Source: Desulfobacteraceae bacterium | GTDB taxonomy: Bacteria > Desulfobacterota > Desulfobacteria > Desulfobacterales > SKZT01 | Direction: 5' to 3' | NCBI GenBank assembly: GCA_011389745.1 | Contig: JAABTQ010000017.1 | Span: 1-60,539 of the forward strand | DNA: 60,539 bases | In this document: piece after piece, positions 17,683 to 27,149 of the stretch | Numbering within the stretch: position 1 is the first letter of the stretch | How the letters are laid out: each line of letters opens with the position of its first letter | Translations under genes and position numbers: made by a program | Notes under the pieces: model-generated | The model's input: only the letters and a program-made list of their open reading frames with translations | The model's database searches: none | What the model was told of the DNA's origin: nothing

Positions 17683-20600
17683 TCACGCCTTCATTAGCTT
17701 CACCTGGCTTTGATAAAAGACGGCGCTTCCCCCCACCACATCGCTCAACGTTGTATTCTTTAAGACAGGATCCACACGCATGGCGGCATTGGCATGGAAA
17801 CCTCTGGCACGGCGCTTGTCCTGTACAACTACGTGGCCGTCAATTTCAATAGTAATGGCACCCTGTGCCCAATGTCCATGTCCCAGGGAAAACGCAACCA
17901 CCCCGGGCCTGATACCCTCTATTGCCCGGACTTTACCCTGCATGGGAATACGTGTGCCATTGCCGAGATCCCATTCCCCACCCGGATTGCTTGCAGAAAC
18001 CATGCGGACCATATCCCCGGATTTGAAACCAAGCCGTCCGGCATCATGGGTGGAAATTTCCACAAAGTTTTCGGGATAAACGGCATTTAGCCAGTAGTTG
18101 CCCCCGGTCCTGGTCTTGGTTTGAGTAATATACTTGTATGTAATCAGAGTCATATCAAAGCCGTCTTCACGGTCATTGATAAGATTGCCCGTACAATCCG
18201 CGGGACCAGGCACAAAGTCGGCATGGGGATGATAGGGTTTGCCGGTCATGGAATTTTTGGTGGTGACCAGATTTTCGAAATACAGGCCGACCATCTTGTC
18301 ATAGGCGTTGACCAGCTGGTAATTCTTGTAGGCGTTTGCATAGCTCTGAAAACGTCCGCCGCGATTGAGGACATAGACCACATAAGGCCAGTTTTCCTCC
18401 CCCACCACATTTTTCCATCGTGTTGCATCAAAAACCCCTTTGGGCAAATGCCGCCGGGCTTGCTCAAAAATTCGTATTTCTTCAGCATCCGCAGCCGGGA
18501 CACGGTCGGACCCATCGGGTTTATCACCAAAAGCCACGTTTGCCACCATTCTAAGATACAAATCCTCCTCGCGTTTCATATGACCGCCCGGACCAAAAAT
18601 GTTCTCCCCATATCCAGGCACGCCGAGCTTTTCAGCAAAGGAGAGAATCATGGCTTCCATATTCATGGGCATCTGTTCGCCAAATACGGTCACGTTCTCA
18701 ATGACCGGCGCGACAGCCGGTTGGCGTATGGGAAAAACCTTTGGTGAAACAGAGGGATGCGCCCCGGGAAATTCCCAGCGTTCGAGATATGTGGTGTCCG
18801 GAAAGATGTAATCCGCGTACATGCTGGTTTCGCCCACCACGATGTCCGAAGCGATAAATAGTGGCAGTTTTGATGTATCGCGAAGGATATTGATCAGCGT
18901 GTGTCCCGAGGGCAGGGCATAGACCGGGGATCCCATGTACATTAACAAGGCTTTGATTTGGTACGGATACTGATCGCCGATGCTGGGGATGACCTCCTGG
19001 TAGATATCGCTGCAGAAAGGGTACCAGGTACGTTTTGCCGGGAAGCCCTCGAACAGGGTGGTTTTATCGTACACGGCACTGTGCCGGATAATGTTGACGC
19101 CCCAGGCCTTGATTCCACCGGCATATTGTTTTGTAACGTCAAAAGGCTTGCCGGGAAGGTCTCCTTTGTAGTTGTGAGTTGTGGCCTTGCACAGGCCACC
19201 CTGCCAGCCGATATTACCGATAAGCACGTTGACCGTATACCAGGCTGTCACGTTATAGAAACCACCGGTATGCTGTGATACCCCCCTGTGCAAATCGGCT
19301 ACGGATTTTTTGCCATGGCTGACAAACTCCCTGGCCATCTCGTGAAAATCCAGGGTACCGATTCCGGCAAGCTCGCACCACTCATCGATGCTTCGTTTCC
19401 TGGAAGCTTCATGAATGATCTGCAAAACACTCTTGACACGAATACCTTGAACGGTGGTATCCACCAACAGATCGCCTTCAGCAATCGTGTTTTCATCATT
19501 GGGATCAAAAGACAGATAGCCATCACCGGATTGGACCACAAAGGCGTCAAAGTTCCATGTGGTTTCGTCCTTTCCGGCTCTTTCCTCGAGTGGCCGCTCC
19601 AGGTCCGAACCACGAAGATATTTACCAGGTGAACCGTCCGAACCGATTTTTACCAGCCATGCGGCCTGTGACCAGGTAGGTTCGCGGTCAGCCCTGGCAG
19701 CGGCCTTGTTAGCATTGGTCAGGTAGGTAATATCATGACGGTTGTTATCGATAATCCATTGAATCATGGCCATGGCAATGGCTCCCACGCCATTTACCGG
19801 CTCCACCGGAAACCATTTCCACGCGCGTGCAGCGGTTTTCGAGCACCGCGGATCAATGACGGCGATCTTCATTCTGCCATCCACGGTCCCCTCGGTGACT
19901 TTTTGAGCGCGAAGCGGTGGGCCGTAATTGGCTTCAAACGGGTTGGCCCCCACAAATATGCAAAATTCAGCATTACCCGTATCGGCCTGCCAATAAAACT
20001 TGCCGCCGCCGGTAAGCTTGCCTTCCACAAACTGGTCGCTCATGGCCTTGCCGGAAAAATACAAAGAGCCCTGGCAAACCGTCGTATGCCCATGATAATT
20101 CACCGAACCGCAGGCTTTGCTGAAAAAATCCTTGATCAGATCGCCACGGCCGTTCTTGATACGGCCCCAATTGAAACAGAATTGATTGTTTTTAGGTCCC
20201 AGGTCCGGATGATCAGGATCGATGAGGTAATGAAGATTTTCGGCATGTTTGGCCTTGTAATCTTTGATATTCATTTTTTTTGCAGCTACCAGGGAAGCAT
20301 CTTCGGCAAGGGCTTTGGCAATACCCGGATCACGCAAAACCACGATGTCCTTGAGGCCGTCCACATGCCCCTCGCCAAAAAGGTCTCCGCCGTTGACAAT
20401 CTCTTCCACAGCATGATCAAATGAAATGATTTTCCATTTATTTTCACCGCGATTTCCGGATCTCTTAAGCACCTTGACTATACGATATGGGTCATACAGG
20501 GTTTGAATACCGGCTTGACCCTTAGGACAAAGCGAACCTTCGATGCGGGCCGCTTCTTTTACAGGTGTTTCCTCAGGAATCTGGGGAGTCATACACCAGG

Positions 20601-20898
20601 GGCTGTAGGGGTTTCCGTCGATCTTTTTCACCATCCCATCGACCACTTTCACTTTCATCCCACAATTGGTATTGCATTGCTGACAGGCCGAGTAGATCTG
20701 ATTTTCCGGAAGGTGATGGACATAGGTGTTGTCGATTTCTTCAGCCCATACACGGTTATCCGCCAGGAAAGGAGAGGCTACCCCGGAACAAAGCATCGTA
20801 CTGCCGAGCATCGCCGACGTTTTTATAAAATCGCGCCGACTTACCACCCAATCCGGATTTGAATTCATCACTCTTTCTTTAGATTTCTGATTCGGCAT
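17683..20898 (-). CDS. TAT-exported molybdopterin oxidoreductase, TtrA-like
   Basis: A 1071-residue periplasmic catalytic subunit of the DMSO-reductase superfamily. SRRDFIKTSAMLG is the twin-arginine signal. The first 4Fe-4S site is CQQCNTNC (Cys72, 75, 79) plus Cys124 in SLCPKG, with a long insertion between them. HTTVCQGSLYFSG carries a candidate Mo-ligand Cys near 275. Size, the insertion and the segment ADREPTWSQAAWLV are most like tetrathionate reductase TtrA and the related selenate/arsenate enzymes. It overlaps the NrfD-like gene by 20 bases. Substrate is uncertain: tetrathionate, another sulfur oxyanion, or arsenate/selenate. A second start at 20868 is possible. Confidence 0.8.
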   Translation of the reverse strand: MPNQKSKERVMNSNPDWVVSRRDFIKTSAMLGSTMLCSGVASPFLADNRVWAEEIDNTYVHHLPENQIYSACQQCNTNCGMKVKVVDGMVKKIDGNPYSPWCMTPQIPEETPVKEAARIEGSLCPKGQAGIQTLYDPYRIVKVLKRSGNRGENKWKIISFDHAVEEIVNGGDLFGEGHVDGLKDIVVLRDPGIAKALAEDASLVAAKKMNIKDYKAKHAENLHYLIDPDHPDLGPKNNQFCFNWGRIKNGRGDLIKDFFSKACGSVNYHGHTTVCQGSLYFSGKAMSDQFVEGKLTGGGKFYWQADTGNAEFCIFVGANPFEANYGPPLRAQKVTEGTVDGRMKIAVIDPRCSKTAARAWKWFPVEPVNGVGAIAMAMIQWIIDNNRHDITYLTNANKAAARADREPTWSQAAWLVKIGSDGSPGKYLRGSDLERPLEERAGKDETTWNFDAFVVQSGDGYLSFDPNDENTIAEGDLLVDTTVQGIRVKSVLQIIHEASRKRSIDEWCELAGIGTLDFHEMAREFVSHGKKSVADLHRGVSQHTGGFYNVTAWYTVNVLIGNIGWQGGLCKATTHNYKGDLPGKPFDVTKQYAGGIKAWGVNIIRHSAVYDKTTLFEGFPAKRTWYPFCSDIYQEVIPSIGDQYPYQIKALLMYMGSPVYALPSGHTLINILRDTSKLPLFIASDIVVGETSMYADYIFPDTTYLERWEFPGAHPSVSPKVFPIRQPAVAPVIENVTVFGEQMPMNMEAMILSFAEKLGVPGYGENIFGPGGHMKREEDLYLRMVANVAFGDKPDGSDRVPAADAEEIRIFEQARRHLPKGVFDATRWKNVVGEENWPYVVYVLNRGGRFQSYANAYKNYQLVNAYDKMVGLYFENLVTTKNSMTGKPYHPHADFVPGPADCTGNLINDREDGFDMTLITYKYITQTKTRTGGNYWLNAVYPENFVEISTHDAGRLGFKSGDMVRMVSASNPGGEWDLGNGTRIPMQGKVRAIEGIRPGVVAFSLGHGHWAQGAITIEIDGHVVVQDKRRARGFHANAAMRVDPVLKNTTLSDVVGGSAVFYQSQVKLMKA

Positions 20899-22138
20899 GA
20901 TTCATTCCTCCAATCTTAAAGTTGACGATCGGTAAATAACGTGTTCCCAAAAGAAATAACAGCAGACCGGCGGAAATGATCCAGATACTGACCAGCCACT
21001 CATTTAGATTGGGCGTATACTCGGTGGTCAGTCGGGCATGAACAAATGCGGACTCCAGTCCTTCCAGTTTATAGACCGCCAGATCCGGAATAACAAAGTT
21101 ATACCGGACCGAAATAAAGGTAATGAATATCAAAAAACATGACCAGGCCACTATTTTAGGGTGATGGGAATAAAACGTTAAAAGAATCAAGGGAATCAAA
21201 CTGCCGATTCCCAGATGAACAATCCAGAAGGTCCACCAGTTCGGGCCGATGGTGATGTGATTAAGGCTGGTCACTATATCGGTCCGTCCGGTTTGATATC
21301 CCACAAAAAATTGCATGGCTTCGAGTACAAGAAAAAGAGAGAGGAGAAAAAGAACCGAGCGTCCAAGATAAATTGAAAGGGTTTCTCGCAAGGCAATATC
21401 CTGCCCTCCGAACAGATAAGTTAGAACAGTGACCAGTGCCCCTCCGCTAAGCAATGCAGCCACTACGAACAACAAGGGGGTCAGAGCGCTGTTCCAGATC
21501 GGCCGGTTGATCAAAATGGCAAAAAAAGCGCCGTTTGCGGCATAAAACATCAATCCTACAGGAAGACTTATCCAGGCCAGTACATGAACCCTTCGATCGT
21601 CAGCCGCTTTCATTTCGTGGTCATAATGAGTCCGGCCAAAGGCAAGCAAACGATATACCGATTGAACTATTCCGGTCTGCCTGGGGGCTTCCCGGATAAT
21701 ATCGCCCCGCACCAGAAAATAGGTTTTCAAGGTGTAGATGATCCCCATGGCATTGAACAAAATGAACATCCAGGTCATCAGAGAAGAAAAACTCGGCGTG
21801 AGAAAAAATTGATAAAAGGCTCTGTGCATCGTACCGAGATCCAACAGGATAAATAACACTTCGCAAAATAAACAAATCAGAACCATGAAAGCCGAAAGAG
21901 GACCTATACTTTTGAAAGGTTTTATCCGCAGCAGGTAAGTCAGAATGGTCACCAGAAATGCACCAGCCGATAGTCCAAGAAAAAAGAGATAAAACGCCAC
22001 CCAAAGTCCCCAGGGTACATAACTGCCGAAAGCTACCGGATTTAACCCGTAAAGCAATCGGTAAAACATCCCAATGCTTCCGATTACCAATCCAGCCACT
22101 GCCAAAAAGCTAAGAAGGGGAAAAAACTTGTATTGCAT
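20879..22138 (-). CDS. NrfD/PsrC-like membrane anchor, TtrC-type
   Basis: A 419-residue integral membrane protein with about nine to ten predicted helices, of the NrfD/PsrC family, which exchanges electrons between the quinone pool and a periplasmic iron-sulfur subunit. Characteristic stretches are FGSYVPWGLWVAFYLFFLGLSAGAF and HVLAWISLPVGLMFYAANGAFF. It starts behind AGGAGGAATC, 10 bases after the iron-sulfur gene, and overlaps the catalytic gene, so the three are one operon and one complex. No haem-binding residues are expected in this family. Confidence 0.9.
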   Translation of the reverse strand: MQYKFFPLLSFLAVAGLVIGSIGMFYRLLYGLNPVAFGSYVPWGLWVAFYLFFLGLSAGAFLVTILTYLLRIKPFKSIGPLSAFMVLICLFCEVLFILLDLGTMHRAFYQFFLTPSFSSLMTWMFILFNAMGIIYTLKTYFLVRGDIIREAPRQTGIVQSVYRLLAFGRTHYDHEMKAADDRRVHVLAWISLPVGLMFYAANGAFFAILINRPIWNSALTPLLFVVAALLSGGALVTVLTYLFGGQDIALRETLSIYLGRSVLFLLSLFLVLEAMQFFVGYQTGRTDIVTSLNHITIGPNWWTFWIVHLGIGSLIPLILLTFYSHHPKIVAWSCFLIFITFISVRYNFVIPDLAVYKLEGLESAFVHARLTTEYTPNLNEWLVSIWIISAGLLLFLLGTRYLPIVNFKIGGMNHAESEI

Positions 22139-22148
22139 GATTCCTCCT

Positions 22149-22901
22149 TTATGCGAGATAGTAAACCGCCGGTTGAGTGCCCAGCTCTTCTTTAAGCTGA
22201 TAAGCGCGAGCAGACGCGATCATTTCAAACACCAGACTTTCAGGGTCATTTCGATTCCCAAAAATGGTAGCCCTGCCGATGCAGGTTGTCACACATGCAG
22301 GAAGCATATTCACTGCCAGACGATGGAGACAGAAATGACATTTCCGGGCATTGCCGATGGGCGAGCCTTTACCGCGTTTAGGCCACTTTTTACCATATTC
22401 TGTCGCCGGATCGGCCTCATAGCTCTCAGCCGCTGCATTTTTGCCGTAAACGACTTCATCCGCCTCGGTCACTCCCTCAGTGTACCAATCTCCGAAATCA
22501 GAGGTTCTGGCACTGTAGGGACAAGCCACCAGACAATAGCGGCAGCCGATACAACGTTTATAATTAACCACCACCACTCCGGCCTCATTTTTGTAAGTAG
22601 CGGTTACGGGGCAAACTTTTGTGCATGGGGGATTCTGACATTGAAGGCAGGGACGGGGAACAAATTTTCTGGCCACGGCCGGATATGTCCCTTTTTCGTT
22701 TTCTAATACCGGCCTGTAAACCACACCGGGAGGTAGTTTGTTTTCTGCAACACAGGCAATGGTGCAGGCATGACAACCGATGCATTTGGCCAAATCGATC
22801 ACCATGCCCCACTTGACTTTTTTCGGGTCTTCACTCGTTGCGCGATCTAAATCGCGCTGCATTCTAACCAGGGAATCCTCTACAGCCAAAAATCTGCTCA
22901 T
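22149..22901 (-). CDS. 4Fe-4S electron-transfer subunit, TtrB/DmsB-like
   Basis: A 250-residue iron-sulfur subunit with four cysteine groups for four 4Fe-4S clusters: [37 protein letters not shown] and [20 protein letters not shown]. It would carry electrons from the NrfD-like anchor to the TtrA-like catalytic subunit. No N-terminal twin-arginine motif is visible ([14 protein letters not shown]), so export would be by piggy-back on the catalytic subunit. It is the first gene of the operon, and starts behind GAGGAGGGCCC. Confidence 0.9.
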   Translation of the reverse strand: MSRFLAVEDSLVRMQRDLDRATSEDPKKVKWGMVIDLAKCIGCHACTIACVAENKLPPGVVYRPVLENEKGTYPAVARKFVPRPCLQCQNPPCTKVCPVTATYKNEAGVVVVNYKRCIGCRYCLVACPYSARTSDFGDWYTEGVTEADEVVYGKNAAAESYEADPATEYGKKWPKRGKGSPIGNARKCHFCLHRLAVNMLPACVTTCIGRATIFGNRNDPESLVFEMIASARAYQLKEELGTQPAVYYLA

Positions 22902-23075
22902 GGGCCCTCCTCTTTAATTCGGTGTGCGAATACAACATATTCCTTTTGGACTCGGTGATTTTTTGGAGTTACTCTACCATCATGAATGAGTGAATGCCAA
23001 GGAAAAATATTCAATTTTAACAAGGGTTTTAGGGAACATGTCTGCTATATCTGGATTTCCCTTTCCATCTTAACC

Positions 23076-23310
23076 GTCATTCTGAGCAGGCCAACCATAC
23101 CGTCTGTCAATCGGTTCTAAATTTCAGGCCGACGAAGAATCTTTCGTTTCCGCTGGCACGGTGTTTTCATTCGCCGTCTTCCAGGTCAACTTTGAATTTC
23201 GGTGCAGACTTTAAACCGGAGATTCTTCGGTCGCCGTGGTTTCAACCACCATATCGGCAAGTATTTTCTTTTTAACCATCAGCCACTGCGAGTCGCTCCC
23301 TCAGAATGAC
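23076..23310. repeat. Repeat copy 1 of a 235-base element
   Basis: The element is bounded by GTCATTCTGAG on the left and CTCAGAATGAC on the right, perfect inverted ends of 11 bases. Inside, GAAGAATCTTTCG and GAGATTCTTCGGTC form a second, looser inverted pair. The same unit follows 15 bases later with few differences. It has the layout of a non-autonomous palindromic element and no coding capacity. Confidence 0.75.
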
Positions 23311-23325
23311 AAATCCTAAGCCGAT

Positions 23326-23559
23326 GTCATTCTGAGGAGGCTGGCAACACTGTCTGTCAGTTGGTCTGAATTACCCGCCGACGAAGAATCTTTCGTTCCT
23401 GCACGCACGGTGTTTTCATTCGCCGTCTTCCAGGTCAACTTTGAATTTCGGTGCAGACTTTAAACCGGAGATTCTTCGGTCGCTGTGGTTTCAACCAACA
23501 TATCGGCAAGTATTTTCTTTTTAACCATCAGCCACTGCGAGTCGCTCCCTCAGAATGAC
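23326..23559. repeat. Repeat copy 2 of the 235-base element
   Basis: This 234-base copy has the same bounding inverted ends (GTCATTCTGAG/CTCAGAATGAC). It matches copy 1 almost base for base over the last 150 positions and differs more near the left end. The direct arrangement with a 15-base spacer suggests tandem duplication or insertion of one copy beside the other. Confidence 0.75.
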
Positions 23560-23669
23560 AGACAAATGATGACTTCCGAAACTCAAAATTCATTTCATTT
23601 CCCAAAATTCGTTATCATCAGAAAAAAAAGCTTGATAGAAACTCAATTGCCGCCATTCGCTCGGATTAA

Positions 23670-26402
23670 TCAGGGCTCTATTCGTTTCAGCTGATTCAGC
23701 ACCTCCTGAAGTTTATCGACGGCTTCCTGCAATCCCTGGCGAAGGGTTTCCACTATCTCCGGTTTCAATCCGGAAATATCCGGTTCCATGGGTATATCAG
23801 CATCAATTTCAGCCGTCACCGGAGCGACAGGTGGCAAGTGTCCCACCAGTGCATCGATGGAGGCATTCAGAGATTGATGCATCACCACCTGACTTGTATC
23901 AGCCAGAATAATGCGCCTGAGTTCCGGAAAATCAAGCGTTTCGGGTTTTAAAAAGACCGGTTCGGCGTAAAGGAGCGAATCGCCAATGGGAATAACCAAC
24001 AGGATACCCCGAAAAACCTCGGACCCCACCTGCCCCCATAAGGTGAACTGTTCGGAAATAACCGCATCATTGTCGATACGGGCCTCGATCTGATTGGGAC
24101 CGTCCACGTGGCGACCTGTGGGAAACCGAAACAGTACCAGCTCACCATAATGGTCCCCATCACTTCGGGCGGCCATCCACCCCACCAGGTTATGCCGGTT
24201 GACCGGTGTGAAAGGCTGAATAATGAGAAACTCTTCTTTTTCCTCTCCGGGCAATCGAGCCACAATGTAATAGGGCTTGAGCGCTTCAGTCTGGCCAAAA
24301 GACGACTGCACGGGAATGGACCACTGATCTTCCTTATTATAAAAAACAACGGGGTCTTCCATCTGATACTGAAGCAGCATCTCAGTCTGCACGGTGAACA
24401 TGTCCAGGGGATAACGAATATGGGGTTTTAAAAACTCCGGCATTTCATCCATGGGTTTGAAAAGACCGGGAAAAATGGCCTGATATGTAAGAATCAATGG
24501 ATCATCCGGATCAGCGACATAATAGTCTATACTTCCGTGATAAGCATCCACGACAGCCTTGACACTGTTTCTAATATAGTTGAATCTGCCCATCCAGGGT
24601 GTGGAATAAGGATATCGGTTGGTAACCGTGTAAGCGTCCTGGATCCAGAAAAGTCGTCCGTCGGCCACCACACTGTAAGCTTCCTGGTCTCTCATTAAAA
24701 AGGGGGTTACAGTGGAAAAGCGCTCCTGAATTGTGCGACGGTATTGAATAAGACTATCCGGATTGATTTCTCCCGATATCAGGATATTGATGTCCGCAAA
24801 CTGCCAGGCATAAAAGAAACGGCGAAAAAAGGAATTCAACTCAACCCCACCAGTGCCATCATACCTCGTGTAAACCGGACCCTCCTTACCAGGATAGTTG
24901 AATTCCTGCATTTTGCTTCGAACAATTAAATAATCCAGACTCTTGAGGCCGTAATAAATTTCGGGACGTTCCAGGGCAATATTTCCCTTTGGCGGCAGAT
25001 CCCTGATAAAAAAGCCGGGCCTTCCGCCGGATTCGACTTCGGTGACAGGGCTCATGGCCACACCGTAACCGTGGGTAAATTGAAGACGTTTGTTGACCCA
25101 CCGCTGGGCTTCCACCGGAAGCTTCTCCGCGGAAAGTTCCCGGGTAGCCAGCATGACCTGCCGGAGCTGATCATCTTGAGTGTAGCGGTCCGTATGCACT
25201 TTTAAAAAGTCATAATAGAGCCGAAAAAACTGAATCTGGTTGTAGCTTTGAAGCAAAGGCCCTTCATCCCATAGCCGGATATTTTGAATGGTTCCCTGGT
25301 TTTCGGCGACCGTTTTCGGATCCACCTTGCCAAGGGCTGGATGACTCCCTGTTTTTAGCTCACCTAGTCCATAAGCCTGCCGGGTATACTCGATGTTGTT
25401 TGCCAGGTAGGGTCTTTCACGGGCCAATTCGCTCGGTTCCACTTTCAGACGCTGGAATACACCCGGAATAACATTTCCACCCACAAGGGTGAAAACGACC
25501 CACAGCGTCACAGCTATGGTCGGAATTTTATTACCTTTGGAATAGGCGCCCACCACAAGTAAAATAGCACTTACAAAAGCCACAAAGGTCAAAATTGTTC
25601 GTGCCGGAAGGGTGACATGGTCATCGGTGTACCCGACACCAAATACTGCTCCGGTAGGTGAATACAAAAGGTCATAGCGATCCAGCCAGTGCCCTGCACC
25701 TACCAGTACGAAAAGTACTGCACCCAGAATGGCCAGATGAGATCTGACGGCCCCTCGAAGTGCAAATATTTCTCCCCGAAGGGTATAAGTCATATAATAA
25801 TAGGCCACAACAATGAGCATTATCGCCACGATCACGTTCATGAGCCATGAACGAAGAAGACCTATGGCTGGAAGAGCAAAAATATGAAATGAAAAGTCCC
25901 TTTGAAAAATCGGATCGGCTTCATTAAAGGGGATTCTGTTCAGATAACGCAGGATGTTATCCCACTCGGCCGGAAGTCTTGTGGCCAGCAAAAATCCACC
26001 TAAAATCATCAAGATGCCGGTAACCCAAAGCAAGAGTTTTCGGGCAGCAGCATATTTATCAGGTGAAAGTTTTTTACCCGCAAAGGGCCACATTTTCCCG
26101 GTGGATTTATGGGCTGCATATAGATTGGGAGCAGCCAGAAGCATGAAAATAACGGTTCCGATTAAAAACAAAATAATTTTGGCAGCCATTACCTTCAACA
26201 ACACTGCCTCGTAACCAAGATTACTGAACCATAGATAGTCGGTGTAAAATTTGCGCCCCCAGTTCAATCCACCCCAGACAAAAAATAATACCAGTGCCGG
26301 AATACCCCAGCGAATCAGGCGATTAAACTTTGAAAAATCGATGTCTTCGAGATTGAATTGCGGGTATTGATCCCGGTTATCACTACCAAAAAAACTTTTC
26401 AT
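23670..26402 (-). CDS. UPF0182 family membrane protein
   Basis: A very large membrane protein (910 residues from the ATG at 26402; an upstream ATG at 26432 lacks a ribosome site). Residues 20-290 hold about seven membrane helices, including YTDYLWFSNLGYEAVL, a hallmark of the UPF0182 family. The rest is a long extracytoplasmic region with family segments such as DGRLFWIQDAYTVTNRYPYS and FNYIRNSVKAVVDAYHGSIDYY, ending in a short helical tail. Its function is unknown in all organisms. It stands alone between two repeat-rich gaps. Confidence 0.9.
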   Translation of the reverse strand: MKSFFGSDNRDQYPQFNLEDIDFSKFNRLIRWGIPALVLFFVWGGLNWGRKFYTDYLWFSNLGYEAVLLKVMAAKIILFLIGTVIFMLLAAPNLYAAHKSTGKMWPFAGKKLSPDKYAAARKLLLWVTGILMILGGFLLATRLPAEWDNILRYLNRIPFNEADPIFQRDFSFHIFALPAIGLLRSWLMNVIVAIMLIVVAYYYMTYTLRGEIFALRGAVRSHLAILGAVLFVLVGAGHWLDRYDLLYSPTGAVFGVGYTDDHVTLPARTILTFVAFVSAILLVVGAYSKGNKIPTIAVTLWVVFTLVGGNVIPGVFQRLKVEPSELARERPYLANNIEYTRQAYGLGELKTGSHPALGKVDPKTVAENQGTIQNIRLWDEGPLLQSYNQIQFFRLYYDFLKVHTDRYTQDDQLRQVMLATRELSAEKLPVEAQRWVNKRLQFTHGYGVAMSPVTEVESGGRPGFFIRDLPPKGNIALERPEIYYGLKSLDYLIVRSKMQEFNYPGKEGPVYTRYDGTGGVELNSFFRRFFYAWQFADINILISGEINPDSLIQYRRTIQERFSTVTPFLMRDQEAYSVVADGRLFWIQDAYTVTNRYPYSTPWMGRFNYIRNSVKAVVDAYHGSIDYYVADPDDPLILTYQAIFPGLFKPMDEMPEFLKPHIRYPLDMFTVQTEMLLQYQMEDPVVFYNKEDQWSIPVQSSFGQTEALKPYYIVARLPGEEKEEFLIIQPFTPVNRHNLVGWMAARSDGDHYGELVLFRFPTGRHVDGPNQIEARIDNDAVISEQFTLWGQVGSEVFRGILLVIPIGDSLLYAEPVFLKPETLDFPELRRIILADTSQVVMHQSLNASIDALVGHLPPVAPVTAEIDADIPMEPDISGLKPEIVETLRQGLQEAVDKLQEVLNQLKRIEP

Positions 26403-26635
26403 GTTTGTCCCGTTATATAAAAAGGCATCCATTGGCCGATTGTGTCTGAACTTGCCTAAATGCCCGATTGGACCTGCTTTTTGACAAAATGATTTTGGGG
26501 AACGTTCTGGTTGCGCTATGATGAACTGGTGCAGGCCTTTACCTCTCCATCTTCAGAACAACCTAAACAAATGTGGCGTCTTAAAATCTCCGAAAGTATT
26601 CCCCAATAAATAAATAATTATTTCATAAGGATTAC

Positions 26636-26875
26636 ATGGAGTCAACATTTACAGAGATTGAAAAGGCAATGCGGGATTCTTTTTCCAGCCACGCTTCTGG
26701 TGTTGGTGGTATTCAAATCGGGATCGAATTTTCGTCAAAAGGCAGATTAAATCGTCAGTTTGGCCTTGTTTTATTGAACGTGTACCTGCTGGTCACCTAT
26801 CTAATTGCTCTGGGTCAGAATTTCGGTGATGTATTTATGATTCTATCAAAAAATGTCAAAATCCATGTTTTTTAA
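26636..26875 (+). CDS. Doubtful small protein, 79 residues
   Basis: I do not recognise this frame. It begins MESTFTEIEKAMRDSF with AAGGA upstream and has one hydrophobic stretch (FGLVLLNVYLLVTYLIALG) that could be a membrane helix. It ends just before the large inverted repeat. No neighbour supports a role. It may be a real small membrane protein or a chance frame. Confidence 0.25.
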   Translation: MESTFTEIEKAMRDSFSSHASGVGGIQIGIEFSSKGRLNRQFGLVLLNVYLLVTYLIALGQNFGDVFMILSKNVKIHVF

Positions 26876-26901
26876 ATCATTTGAGCGTTGAAGGCGCAAG
26901 A

Positions 26902-27073
26902 CATATCAGCCCAGGGCAACGCCCTGGGGCAGCAAGCCCCAAATGAGGGAAGCCCTGAAAGGGCGTGACATAAAATGTCATTCCGCACGATGCCTACGGT
27001 CGTATGTCACGCCCTTTCAGGGCTTATGTTTCTTTAATTATTTTTCCCCAGGGCGTTGCCCTGGGCTGATATG
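26902..27073. repeat. 172-base nested inverted repeat
   Basis: The outer arms, 26902-26929 and 27046-27073, are perfect 28-base inverted copies containing CCCAGGGCAACGCCCTGGG, itself palindromic. The inner arms, 26951-26970 and 27005-27024, are perfect 20-base inverted copies around AGCCCTGAAAGGGCGTGAC. The single-strand form would fold into a long stem with side hairpins. Such GCCCTGAAAGGGC/CCCAGGGC elements recur in many bacterial genomes. Confidence 0.85.
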
Positions 27074-27149
27074 TAACGGCCTTTCAGGCCTGACTTTTTG
27101 CGTCATCGTATTTATGCCAATTTGCACTAAGCTACGCAAGCTTGAAAAT

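Larger units (their letters stand above)
22902..23669. other. Non-coding region with tandem repeat copies
   Basis: This 768-base gap lies between the UPF0182 gene and the start of the Ttr-like operon. The part next to the operon (22902-23075) should contain its promoter, but I found no clear FNR-type (TTGAT-N4-ATCAA) site. The rest is occupied by two nearly identical repeat copies, listed separately. A plus-strand frame at 23485-23694 reads through repeat sequence and is not accepted as a gene. Confidence 0.6.
26433..27149. other. Repeat-bearing gap
   Basis: About 720 bases between the UPF0182 gene and a small minus-strand gene. It contains one doubtful plus-strand small frame (26636-26875) and a 172-base inverted repeat (26902-27073), both listed separately. 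I see nothing else in it. Confidence 0.5.

Noticed and set aside
22902-23075. FNR or sigma-54 promoter for the Ttr-like operon
   Set aside because: I looked for TTGAT-N4-ATCAA and for GG/GC pairs at -24/-12 spacing and found no acceptable match.
23485-23694. 69-codon plus-strand frame
   Set aside because: It lies inside repeat copy 2 and overlaps the UPF0182 stop on the other strand; no coding pattern.
26902-27073. CRISPR array
   Set aside because: The repeated units are inverted arms of one palindrome, not regularly spaced direct repeats with spacers.
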